Below are positions 1 to 10,051 of a stretch of DNA of 64,000 nt, piece by piece (position 1 is the first letter of the stretch; every line of letters starts with the position of its first letter). The DNA lies in assembly GCA_023212695.1 (NCBI GenBank), contig JALCCG010000053.1, forward strand, positions 36,811 through 100,810. The letters are read 5' to 3'. The notes under the pieces were generated by a model that saw nothing but the letters and a program-made list of their open reading frames with translations, had not been told where the DNA came from and ran no database searches. The position numbers and the translations under genes are program-made. Source of the DNA: Sporisorium sorghi. Taxonomy: Eukaryota > Basidiomycota > Ustilaginomycetes > Ustilaginales > Ustilaginaceae.

Positions 1-916
1 GCACGCCCGCGTCCTTAGCTTCGCAGAAGAAGGACGAAATGGGCGGGTAGTGGCTCACCTGCTCAGTCAGGAAGCACAGGCGTCGCTTGCTCGCAGGCTG
101 CGTGTGCGAGCCAGAGGCCGCTGAGGCGGCGTCGTTGGCCGTGGCGCTCGTCGCAGCGGTGGATTCGCCGTCGTCCGGGGCTGTGGCGGCCTGTGTCTCC
201 GAGACGCTCTGCGAAGTCTTTTTGCGGCCGAGCAGCTTGGAGAGCGATTTCTTGGAGCTGGTCGAGTTGGAGCTTTCCAAGTTAACGCCTCGGATCGATG
301 CGGGCCGTGACTGCTTGTCCTGTGCCTGCACCAGGGGAGAAGGAGGTGCACTTCCCTTTTTCGCTGTCAGTGTCGGCGTGCGAGCCAGGTCGCCAGCGAG
401 CGGCAGTGGGTCCGGGTTTTCGGTGGCTGTTGCTTGTACAGGAACGACGTGCGAGTCGGTAAACTTGACAGGCTCCACATCCCAGTGGCAGCGGAAGTGT
501 TCTCCCAACACAGAGTTGTACGGCTTGCACACTTTGCCCTTGACGTACTTGAGCTCCTTGGTGAAAGTAAAGCGGAGCACGGCGAGCATGCGGTCAAGCG
601 GATCGTCGAGGTCAGCCACCAGCGTGAAGTAGTCGCCGCGATCGAGGTAGTTCCAGTACTCGAGGTTGGGTACAGGTTCGAGTAGATTGGCGGGGAGCGA
701 CAGACGGATGGCCGCAATGTCCTTGACGCCAACCATGCGCTTGAGGATGCCCATGAGCGTCTTGAGCTTGCCCGAGTCGCTCTGGTCCTTGTCGGCAGCG
801 GCACCGAGTTCCTCGTCGTCGGTCATCTGGACCGTCTCTGGTGGAGCGGCGATCTCGTCTGCGGTGGCATCCTTGTCGCCTGCGGCTACGGGTGCGTCTG
901 CTGCAGCTGACGACAT
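1..916 (-). CDS. Oxysterol-binding-protein-related protein (ORP/Osh), N-terminal part, truncated by window edge
   Basis: Reading from the ATG at 914-916, the minus frame stays open to the left edge (305 codons), so the C-terminus lies outside the window. After about 48 acidic, disordered residues comes the start of an OSBP-related domain: a lid-like segment (KLKTLMGILKRMVG), then RFTFTKELKYVKGK, then the family motif KPYNSVLGEHFRCHWD near residue 135. About 130 low-complexity Ser/Thr/Ala-rich residues follow, and then FLTEQVSHYPPISSFF at about residue 282, matching the ORP fingerprint EQVSHHPP except for Tyr in place of the second His. Family members exchange sterol or phosphatidylserine for PI4P at membrane contact sites. 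No PH or ankyrin region precedes the domain, so this is a short, Osh4-7-like form; the exact subfamily is not resolved. The large insertion between the two signature motifs is unusual. The gene is divergent from ADA3. The family call is firm. Confidence 0.88.
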   Translation of the reverse strand, partial: MSSAAADAPVAAGDKDATADEIAAPPETVQMTDDEELGAAADKDQSDSGKLKTLMGILKRMVGVKDIAAIRLSLPANLLEPVPNLEYWNYLDRGDYFTLVADLDDPLDRMLAVLRFTFTKELKYVKGKVCKPYNSVLGEHFRCHWDVEPVKFTDSHVVPVQATATENPDPLPLAGDLARTPTLTAKKGSAPPSPLVQAQDKQSRPASIRGVNLESSNSTSSKKSLSKLLGRKKTSQSVSETQAATAPDDGESTAATSATANDAASAASGSHTQPASKRRLCFLTEQVSHYPPISSFFCEAKDAGV

Positions 917-2249
917 GCTGGGCGGGTGAAATTAAGGGATGGTCGGGATGACTAGGCTGAGAGGAGCGACGCTGGAGTCGAGTCGTTGGAGCGAGACTGT
1001 GTGCGATATCGAGGTCTAGTGATCGTGTTGATTCTGAGCGGCGGCTGCCTTTGATGTACAGAGGTGCGGGACGGGTGGAGCGTCACAGAGAGTCGGGTCC
1101 AAGGAGAGACGAAGCGTGCAAGATGGAGAGGCAAGGAGAGGTATGACCACCAGAGCAAGCACTTGGTAGTAGCAAGGAAGTACTGTAAGGCTGATGCAGA
1201 CAATGCCGTCGAGCAAAGATGTTGAAGGTGGTGGTGATAGTGGAAGAGGAGGAAGGACAACGTAGACCAAGTTGAGGACAAGTGATTTTGACTCAGGGGA
1301 TCTCTAACGCTCGGTCTCTAACTAAAACACATATGTAAGCGGCAGCGTGAATGCTGTCAAGCGAACCAGCAGCAGCGTTGATTTAGGGCCTTCTCTCGCA
1401 CTCGCTCTCGCACTCTATCGAATCTGTTCTTCACTTCGACTGCACTCTAGACTCGGCTCAGCTCAGCTTTGTTCACCAGCACCATCCTCGTAAGTTGCAC
1501 CGACTGTTGTGACGATAGAGTGAAAAGATATCATAGCAAAACTGGAGCTGGTGGAGAGAGCGACATCGTTTGCCCAACTCACGGACCAAGTGCTCTCTTG
1601 AAGTGGAGATGGAAACAGCCAAAGAGCAGTGCGAAATTGACAAGGCGCTGCGCGGGGCATTGACTGCATGAGCTGTGACCGTTGGTCATCTGCGCACTTT
1701 GCAGCATCACCCGGCTCAACTCTTTTTTTGAGACGAGAGACACGTTCTGCGTGCGAACGTGCTTCGGGCAGCCCCAAATAATGTTAGGTTTGAGAGCGGA
1801 TCCGGCCGACAGAAAAACGAAATGTCGGCTAACACTGCGCGTCACGTCGGCTGTCAAGCGAATTGTTTTCGTGTTGTCGTTTCATTGTTTCCCACCACCA
1901 CCACCACCATCTTGTGCAGCACTTCTTCTTGGCAAGGTCACTCTCGACGGGCGCTTGGCCAGGCAGGTCTCCATCTCTACCGAGTGCATCGTCGACAAAG
2001 AGCTTGTCGCGCCGGTATTGGAGGCTCACGCTCAGGCACCTGGCTTCCCGAATCGACTCTAATCGGATATCGTCATTAGTCGCCGAACCGGCAAAAGGAC
2101 GCGGGTCTGGTCAACTCGCGTGATCACAACGAACAGCATCACGTCGATCCGGTTCTCCGACTCGCTTCCTTGCATCATCGCATATACGAGCTTGTACTGG
2201 TTTGCACTCGCCTCGAGGTACTGCCGAGCATCGCTCTCGCTCGTCCACC
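917..2249. other. Divergent intergenic region between ORP and ADA3
   Basis: About 1.3 kb with no supportable gene. It must hold both promoters and both leaders. Short open frames on both strands have no family features and mostly start at non-ATG codons. A CACCAC run lies near 1891-1909. No RNA gene was seen. Confidence 0.6.
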
Positions 2250-4989
2250 ATGGGAGGCAAAGATTCGAGTACCGCGCTCTCGAGAGCATCTCGCGATGCT
2301 GGCGCCTCCTCCGCCTTCCCCTCGGCATCTCGCGCCGGTGCAAACGCACCCTTCTACCGCCAATTCCTGCCTGCACAGCTCTCCAACATCTCACCCAACG
2401 ACTCGATCCCCTCGCTCGATGAGCTCTCGGCGCTCGCAAAGCACCTCGCCAGGATCAAAGCAGAGTCCGCCGCTCGCCTTTCGCGTCTCGAATCTCGCTC
2501 GTCAGATCCTACCCGACCGCTCTTCTTCTCGGCACCCAACGATCTCTTCAGCCCACCCGGCCTCGCCAGTCTCTCCCGTGCCGCTCAGAGCCTCTACTCG
2601 GATTCGGCCCGCCAATCGACGCCTTCCGGTTCCTTCTCGAAAACACAAAAGGCACGCGAGCGCTCTTTCGCCTCGCCTGCACCTTCTGGCTCGGCTTCCA
2701 ACTTGAACGGCTCAGCAGGCGCACCGGGATCTCTTGCAGCCAAGAACAAAGTCAAGATCAAGCGCGAGAGGGACAACGACAGTGCTCCTGCCAGCTCATC
2801 CGCCCTCTACTCGGACCCAAGGTCTCCCAACAAGCTCGGCGTGGCAGGCGGCAAAGCCAACCCACGAAGCAAAGCAGCGCGAGCGCATAGCCTCGACGTC
2901 GGTGGAGACGATGAAAGCATCGCCTCCACCGACCCAGAATGGGATCTCGACGAGGACATGCCAAGCCGTCCAGGACGAACCTATGCCAAGAACAAGAAGC
3001 GCAAGCGTAGAGACGCTGGTGCCGACTCGAATGACGACGAGTCGGGCTCCGAATTCGAGGCTGGTGCTTTGCTCGGTGCCGCAGGTTCTGCCAGAGGCGC
3101 TGCCACCTCGAAACACGTCGGCGCATCATCCGCTACCAACGCTGCAGCCCGATCAGCTGCCGCTTCCGCTTCTCGAACAGGCTCAGATGGGATCTCGTCT
3201 GGCGCCATGGGCACACCCAAAATTCCTGCCATCGGAATGCGTCTCAAGGCAAACACGGGCACGGGCAGTGCTGCAGCCGCAGCCGCAGCCGCAGCCGCAG
3301 CCGCAGCCGCATCGGCCGCAGCCCAGACACCGCCTGGTTTCCCACGAAAGGCATCCGACACGACACAGGTTTCCACCAGGCGCAACAGCGTTTTGCCATC
3401 TCCGTCTCCGCTGCCGTCAACACCGCTCGCTCAGCCCGCTTCGGCAGCGGCGGCTCCGATCATCTACCAACCAGCACCTGGATGGGAGCTGCCGGCTCGC
3501 ACACCAGCCACTTTCATGCCTGCGCTCGAAAAGCCACGCAAGCCTCGAGCCTACCCCACCAAGCCGGGCGAGGTGGAAGAGGACTTTGCCAACAAGGATT
3601 GGAAGGAAAAGGAACGAGAGCGCGATCGTCTGCTCGAGCGAGAGAGCGTCGGCCCAGGCACGCCAGGCGCACTCGGTCCCGGTCAAAGCATGGTCAAGGA
3701 GGCCACGACGGGCAGAAGGGGAGGCAGAGATTTGCAGCAGACGCCCATCAACACCTTTTACAACTATGCTGATGCCTTTTTCAAGACGCTCACCGAGGAC
3801 GATCTCGCCTGGCTCTCGAGCAAGCCGGACGACCACGAGCCGTTCCAGATGCCGCCCCTCGGTCGTCACTACAAGGAGGTGTGGGAGGAAGAGGAGGCTC
3901 TGATTGCGAGTGGCTCCGTCGACGTCTATGGCAATCCTATCTCGGCCATCTCGCGCTCACCGTCCATCAGCCTCGGTGCTGGAGGTGGTCTTCCGCTGGA
4001 TGCCAACGTGCTTGCCGCAGCAGCTGCAGCCCGCAACGGCACGGCAGACAGCAATAACACTCAGCACTCTGCGCGTGCCGAGCTCGAAATCCCTCCTCCA
4101 CCGCATTTCAGGGTCAAGCAAATGTCGAACCAGCATTTGGGGCTCGAATCGCCTGCAGTGGTCGATGCTCGTAGCGGTCCGCTGGCCGAACGTCTGGTGG
4201 CCTCGCTGCTACCCTCCTCGCACAACGGGCACGACGGCGACGAGGCAGACACAAACACCGCTGCTGCGGCTGCTCGAGGAGATTCCACGTCGGCTCTGCC
4301 GCCATCGATGCTCGCGAGCCTCAATGGACATGCCGGACATGACGACGATGATGGCGACGACGACGACGCAGAGGGAGAACCGGACCTGGATCTGGACGGG
4401 GCGGTGCAGGACCAGGACATGGCTACGTTCGAAGAGCGCATCGCCAAGGAGCTCAAGGCGCTCGAAGTGCTCGGCGCCGACGAGAACCTGGACTGGTCGA
4501 CACGGGCCGACGACGAGATCTCGACGACGCTGAGGATGGTGCAGCGCGAGTTGGCGCGGCAGCAAAAGGTCAATGGCATGCGCAAGGATCGGCTGTTCGG
4601 CATAAGACCGCATGGCGTATCAGGACTATCTCAACTGCCTCAACTCGGTCGAAAAGGAGATCGAGCTCGGATGGACCAAGCGTCTGCGTCAGATCAAGGC
4701 CAGTCTCAGCAAGCGCAAGAAGGGCGGACACGCTTATCACGACGACTCGAATTTGACGCAAGGCCACGGCGCCAACGGCGTTCAATCGGCTAGTGGCACA
4801 CCTCAACCAGGAGGCGCACCGTACAATGGACCCGTGCGGCCACAGCTTCCCGAGAACGTGGTCAGCGCCATGGACCGACGTGAGAAGCTTAAGCTTGCGT
4901 TCAAGGATCTCTTTGACGAGGCTAAGCATGCCTGGCAGACGCCCACCGAGAGCGTCTATGCCGATCTGCACTTGGACGAGGTCGAGTGA
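2250..4989 (+). CDS. ADA3: Ada3/Ngg1-like subunit of SAGA-type histone acetyltransferase complexes (frame interrupted near 4602-4611)
   Basis: Ada3 links Gcn5 and Ada2 into the HAT module of SAGA/ADA in the nucleus. The start is the ATG at 2250 in a strong context (CCACCATGG). A long low-complexity N-terminus follows, with a basic patch (KNKKRKRRD, about residue 250) and a poly-Ala run encoded by GCAGCC repeats (about 3270-3310). The conserved C-terminal Ada3 region begins near residue 730 (ATFEERIAKELKALEVLG; DEISTTLRMVQRELARQQ) and reads NGMRKDRLFG up to about 4600. The rest of the domain (DRMAYQDYLNCLNSVEKEIE to the stop at 4987-4989) is in the next frame, so the reading frame shifts by one base between about 4600 and 4612. 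Without the shift the frame ends at 4793 in unrelated sequence. No GT-AG intron of suitable length and phase fits, and the flanking residues are conserved. The cause may be a sequence error, a true lesion or translational frameshifting. Family call is good; the product's integrity is uncertain. Confidence 0.8.
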
Positions 4990-5852
4990 AATCAGTCGCT
5001 TGACAGCAATCATGCACTGCAATGCCGATACCCTGTGTAGCCACCTCCTGTGTCTATGCTAGTGACTGTTTTGCGCTCTCTGTAAGCTTGCTCATCGTCC
5101 AACAGTTGAGATGGTGCATGATGTACGAGAAGACAGAGCGAGAGTGAGCTTTGGGGCGAGACTGTCCAACACGCGTCAGAGCCAAGAAGGCTCGAGTTGT
5201 GATCCAATTCAACTTGCTCGAATGAATGAATACAGAATTTTGGTTGTTTTTTTTTTTTTTTTTTTCCTTTCGATAAGGGCATTTGTAGTCATTTTCAATG
5301 AAATTCAGCTTGCAAGTGCACGGGCTTTGGCGGTGTGTGTGGCTGCGCTGACAACAAGCACAGAGAGAATGAGAGAGCTGGCTGTGGCTCAGCTGCTGTG
5401 GTGTTTTGTGTCTTTCTGGCGACTGCGGCTCACAGCCAGCAAGCGCAGATCAATCGCGTCGACTGCTTCTGTCCACCTTTCAACTCTTCTTTCGCTTTCC
5501 TGATCACCACCACGACCATTCCACCGTTGCTCGATCCTCACTTTCGAACCTCATTGGCATCGGCATCTACATCTCCTCTTTCTTCATCGCATTCGCAGTT
5601 GCATCCTGGGACGCGCAAAGTCATCTGCAAACGAGAACAACGAGCGTCCATCGATTCGACGCGACTTGCGGCATATACACACGCCCCGACTTTTGATCTC
5701 GAAACGCATCGCAACTTCGAGCCACCACATCCGCACTCAGTGGCCGAAGCGTTGATACGAGCGAACAGCCCATTCACGTGACTGTATCGAGGCAACCTTT
5801 CTTTGACAACCGACAGTCCAGTCTCTCATCCAAACCACATACTTTGCCCAAC
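4990..5852. other. Intergenic region ADA3-TPD3
   Basis: About 0.86 kb between two same-strand genes. A T19 run at 5247-5265 lies about 260 nt after the ADA3 stop and may mark its 3' end region. The remainder is CT/CCA-rich and is probably promoter and leader of the PP2A scaffold gene. No coding potential with family features was seen. Confidence 0.5.
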
Positions 5853-7796
5853 ATGGAGGCCGACGAGCAGCTATTCCCCATCGCCATACTGATCGATGAG
5901 CTCAAGTCCGACGATGTCACCCTCCGCTTGAATGCCATTCACCGCATCTCCACCATCGCCCTGGCACTCGGTCCTGAGCGCGCACGCGACGAGCTCATCC
6001 CTTTCCTCCAAGACTCTCTCGATGACGAGGACGAGGTCCTGCTCGCTCTAGCGCAAGAGCTCGGTTCCGGTTTCGTCGAGTATTTGGGTGGCCCATCATA
6101 TGCTCACCTCTTGCTGGGTCCCCTCGAGAACCTGGCCGCAGTTGAAGAGAGTGTGGTTCGTGAAAAGGTAAGCTGCACTGCCTAGAGGCTAGGTGCTGGA
6201 GGCAATCGTGTCGTCAACGGCCGAACCGCGCCATCTGAAGCAGCCTCTGTCCTTCTGATGCCCTTGCTCGATTGGCATCTTGTTCTCTGGCATCTGGCAT
6301 CGTACTGACTATCGTTCTCTCTCCTTTTCCCAACATCGCAGGCAGCTGAATCGATCGTCAAAATCGCCGAGGTCCTCTCTGAAGCTCAAATCGAAGAGCA
6401 CTACATCCCCTTGCTCAAGCGACTCTCAGGCGGCGACTGGTTCACATCTCGAACCAGCTCCACCTCGCTCTTCTCCGCAGTCTACCCCAAAGCCAAGCCC
6501 GCCACACAAGACGAGCTCCGCAAGATGTTCACCGCGCTCTGCAACGACGATACCCCCATGGTCCGACGCGCCGCCGCACGCGATCTCGGTCCGTTTGCAA
6601 AGAACCTCTCGAAAGATCTCGTGGTTTCTGACATCATCCCCCTCTACCGAAAGCTCTCCTCGGACGACCAGGACTCGGTGCGTTTGCTTACCGTGCAGGA
6701 TCTCATCGCCATTGCAGAGTCGCTCAGCCACGACGAGTCCAAGAACTACCTCCTTCCCTCGATTCGCAGCGCCGTTCAAGACAAGAGCTGGAGGGTGCGA
6801 TACATGGTGGCGGATCACTTTGTCAAGCTGGCTTCGGCTGTGGGCGAGGATGTAGTGCGAGACGAGCTGGTCATGGCGTTCGTCCACCTTCTCAAGGACA
6901 ACGAGGCCGAGGTGCGAACAGCGGGTGCTGGTCAGATCCCCGGCTTTGCCAAGCTGGTCGACCAAGACATCATCTTGGCGCGCCTCATGCCCTGTGTGCG
7001 CGACCTTGCCGGCGACAACTCGCAGCACGTCCGCGCTGCGCTGGGCATGCAGATTTCCGGGCTGGCTCCCTTGCTCGGCAAGGAGGCTACCATCGAGCAC
7101 CTGTTGCCACTGTTCCTGCAGCTGCTCAAGGACGAGTTCCCCGACGTGCGTCTCAACATTATTTCCAAGCTGGAACAGGTCAACGAGGTGATCGGCATCG
7201 ACCTGCTCTCGCAGTCTTTGCTCCCTGCCATTGTCGAGTTGGCCGAGGACAAGCAGTGGCGCGTTCGACAGGCAATCATCGAATACATCCCGCTGCTGGC
7301 CAACCAGCTGGGCGTGCAGTTCTTTGACGAGCAGCTGAGCAACCTCTGCATGTCGTGGCTCGGCGACACGGTGTTCAGCATCCGAGAGGCGGCGACGGTC
7401 AACCTCAAGAAGCTTACAGACGTTTTTGGCGTCGAGTGGGCGAGACAGACCATCATCCCCAAGGTGCTCCAGATGGGCACGCACCCCAACTACCTCTACC
7501 GCATGACGACCATCTTTGCTATCACCACCATGGCTCCCTCGCTCGACACGCCTGCGATTACTGGCGATGTGCTCGAGACGGTGCTGCCCATGGTGAGCGA
7601 CCCGATCCCCAACATCCGCTTCAACGTGGCCAAGGCGTTTGAGGTGCTTTCGAGCGTGCTGGTCAAGACGCCTGAAGGAAAAGAGGTGATCAAGGCCAAG
7701 ATCACGCCGGCACTCGACAAGTTGAAGGAGGATAGCGATGCGGACGTCCGCTTCTTTGCACAGAAGGCGCTCGACTCTGCCACTCAGCAGGCGTGA
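5853..7796 (+). CDS. TPD3: PP2A scaffold subunit A (PR65/Tpd3), two exons
   Basis: The scaffold subunit of protein phosphatase 2A joins catalytic C and regulatory B subunits. Exons are 5853-6167 and 6342-7796. The 174-nt intron begins GTAAGC and ends CGCAG, in phase 0 after ...VVREK, and the join gives [12 protein letters not shown]. The protein is 589 aa, the same length as the human A-alpha subunit, and consists almost entirely of HEAT repeats. Typical repeat signatures are visible, for example [55 protein letters not shown] and [17 protein letters not shown]. The start ATG gives [21 protein letters not shown], matching the family N-terminus. Nothing suggests truncation. The gene is convergent with ACB1. 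Very secure. Confidence 0.97.
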
Positions 7797-8307
7797 GCAG
7801 CAGATGGAGGAGGCAGTCAGCCCTTCTGAAAAGAGAAAAAGCAAAGAATAGAAGAAAGAAAGGAACCCTCAGTCTCTCTTTTTGTGTCGCTCGTAACCCC
7901 CCTTTTCGCACAACAGCGATACATGCTGTGTTGGTCTTGGTGTTCTTCTATGCAATCCCAAAAGGTGTCTTTCCCTTGGCAAGGTTGGGTCGAAGGTGTT
8001 TGAGAGCGAGAGATTTTGAAGGTGGATTTTTTGAGCCTCTTTTTTTGTGCTGATTTTTTGCGCGCTTTTTTTTTTTTTTTTTTTTTTTCCCGTTCTCTAA
8101 AGTGTCGTCCTCGGAACGGAAGCATTCTCGATGCGGGTCAACACTGGTCAACGAACAATCACAGACGGTGGGTGGGGGATCAGAGTGAAAAAGTTCGGTA
8201 TATTCAAAAGACAGGACGGTGTCTGTTCACAGAAGACTGGCAGCAAATCACCACTTCAAATCAGGTGCATGGACGGCGTTCGAGTCTCGATATTGGCAAG
8301 GAGGGAA
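7797..8307. other. Convergent 3' region TPD3-ACB1 with T23 tract
   Basis: About 0.5 kb holding the 3' ends of two convergent genes. A T23 tract (8066-8088) lies about 270 nt after the TPD3 stop. No gene was seen. Confidence 0.5.
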
Positions 8308-8821
8308 TTAGGCGCTCTCGATAGCCTTGATGTGCTCGGCGGAGTCGCCCTCGTCCTCGTGCTTCTTGAGGATGGCAAGGAGAGCGTCGACATAGGCCTG
8401 CTGGGCCTCCTCCTTGGACAGGCCCTGGTTCTTGTTCCAGGCCTCCCACTTGTACTTGCCGGCGAGGTCTGCAAGGTAAAACGAAAGCAGTGTGTCAGCG
8501 AAGCTATCGACGTAAAAGCAAGGCCAGACTTGCTGTGGGAGAGTGAGGAGAAGAGCCACTTACCGAACATGCCGGGCTTCTTGGTGTTGCAGTCACCAAT
8601 GGTGGCCTGCTTGTACCTGTTGAATGCACACACGCGAGAGCCCATAGTGAAAACATGAGGTGGTCAGTACCACTATACACTAAGTAGAGGCAACAATGCT
8701 CCGCCGTTACTCACAGGCCGTAGAACTTGAGCTGGTCATCCTGCGACGGCTGAACGGGGCCGTCCTTGGGGAGCGAGCCGACTATGGACACGGCCTTGTT
8801 GAACTTGGCTTCGACAGACAT
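8308..8821 (-). CDS. ACB1: Acyl-CoA-binding protein, three exons
   Basis: A small cytosolic carrier of medium- and long-chain acyl-CoA esters. Exons on the minus strand are 8821-8715, 8616-8564 and 8468-8308, separated by introns of 98 nt (GTGAGT...ACAG) and 95 nt (GTAAGT...GCAG). The joined product is 106 aa and covers a complete single ACBP domain. It starts MSVEAKFNKAVSIVGSLPKD, followed by the ligand-binding segment FYGLYKQATIGDC, which is split by intron 1 inside the Leu codon, then NTKKPGMFDLAGKYKWEAW and the last helix AQQAYVDALLAIL. The Tyr and Lys residues of YKQAT and the KYKWEAW motif that bind acyl-CoA are present. There is no signal peptide or membrane segment. The gene is divergent from the SNF12-like gene. 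Very secure, because both splice joins restore the family motif exactly. Confidence 0.97.
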
Positions 8822-10051
8822 GACTGCTAGCGTTTTAGTTGATGATGGTGATGGCGATTGTTTCGTTGTGGTTGATGTTGATGCAAGTTGCAGATGGAGG
8901 TGGGCGAAGGCGTAGAGGCAAGCAAAAGGGCTTGCTTGGACTGTGCGTTGTATGACGCTGTTGCTGCTGTTTGCACGCTGTTGGCCCCAGCATCTGCTCA
9001 CACCAAAAAATCCCCAACACTCACGGCCCGCTTTGGCTTGGTGTGTGGAGGAACGAAAATCACAAAAAATAAAAAAAAAATAAGCTGAGAGGGGCTTTCA
9101 GTCGCACGAATGAGCTGCGAAACTCGATCACCCTCTCGCGCCTCTGTCGAGAGACGCGCGATTGCAGTGATCGGCTGTGTGCAGCGCGAGCGCGCGCCTC
9201 TTGAGCCATCACTTCACTCTCACTCAGCCCTCTTCTCCCCCGCTGACCCGAGACACTCGCTTCTCCGACACCATTGCAGCTCCTCCTCGCCAAAGCTGCA
9301 GCCTCTCCCTCCAAGGTCCACTCTCTGCGTTCGCTGCTGCCTGCTGCCCGCGGTCCGCTCCAGCAACGAGCCTCCCTCCCGATTCAGAGGGCCCTCCCGT
9401 CGCCCTTTCGCGTCTTCCCGATCTGCGCGTAGCGAGGCCATTCATCGTCCTCCTCCTTCCTGAGCACTCCAGGGTCTACATCGCTCCTGGTCGTCAAGGC
9501 GACGTACCATTGCGATCCTTGCTTCACAGCACAGCATTGGTGAAGAGCCAACTTGAGCTGAGAACGTCTCCAGCAGCAGCACCGACGCGATCAGGACTCG
9601 ATTTCAGAGCTAGAGAATCCCGAAAACGACAGGTTGAGAACAGAGCCTGGGGCGGCGAGTGGTTGAAGAAACAGCAACAGAAACAGCAGTTGGCAAGGCT
9701 CGACTTCTCACTCCTCGCTGATATCACCCTCTGCGGTTGGCGACTTTTGCAACGCTTGAGGGGGGAAGATCTGTCACTTTGTCGAAGAAGAGGTCAATCC
9801 GCGCCTTGGCCAAACTACGCGAGCTGTCGTGCCAGAGACGCGCCGCCGTTCGCGAACAATAGAGCTATCAGCTCGCAGCTTGCTCATCCTGCATCGCAAC
9901 TCAGGTCGCCGAGAGAGGCCAAGGAAAAAAGCGAGAGAGAAAGGCCTTCGATACGATCTCACATCCAGCGGATTTTTTTTCCGTGTTCGCGCTTGGACGA
10001 ACAGACGAAACGGATGGCCAACAAGCCAAGCCAAGCCAAGCCAAGCCAGTC
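8822..10051. other. Divergent promoter/leader region ACB1-SNF12
   Basis: About 1.2 kb with no convincing gene. A plus-strand frame stays open from 9177 to 10343, but it has no ATG start, no recognisable domain, and overlaps the SNF12-like start in another frame. Just before the SNF12-like ATG is a run of CCAAG units (about 10023-10047). Much of the region probably forms the SNF12-like leader. Confidence 0.5.

Noticed and set aside
4569..4606. Mini-intron to explain the Ada3 frame change
   Set aside because: The only GT...AG pair is 38 nt long, has the wrong length modulo 3 and would remove the conserved NGMRKDRLF residues.
6426..7844. 472-codon minus-strand frame opposite TPD3
   Set aside because: Antisense shadow of the HEAT-repeat gene; His/Leu/Arg-rich with no domain.
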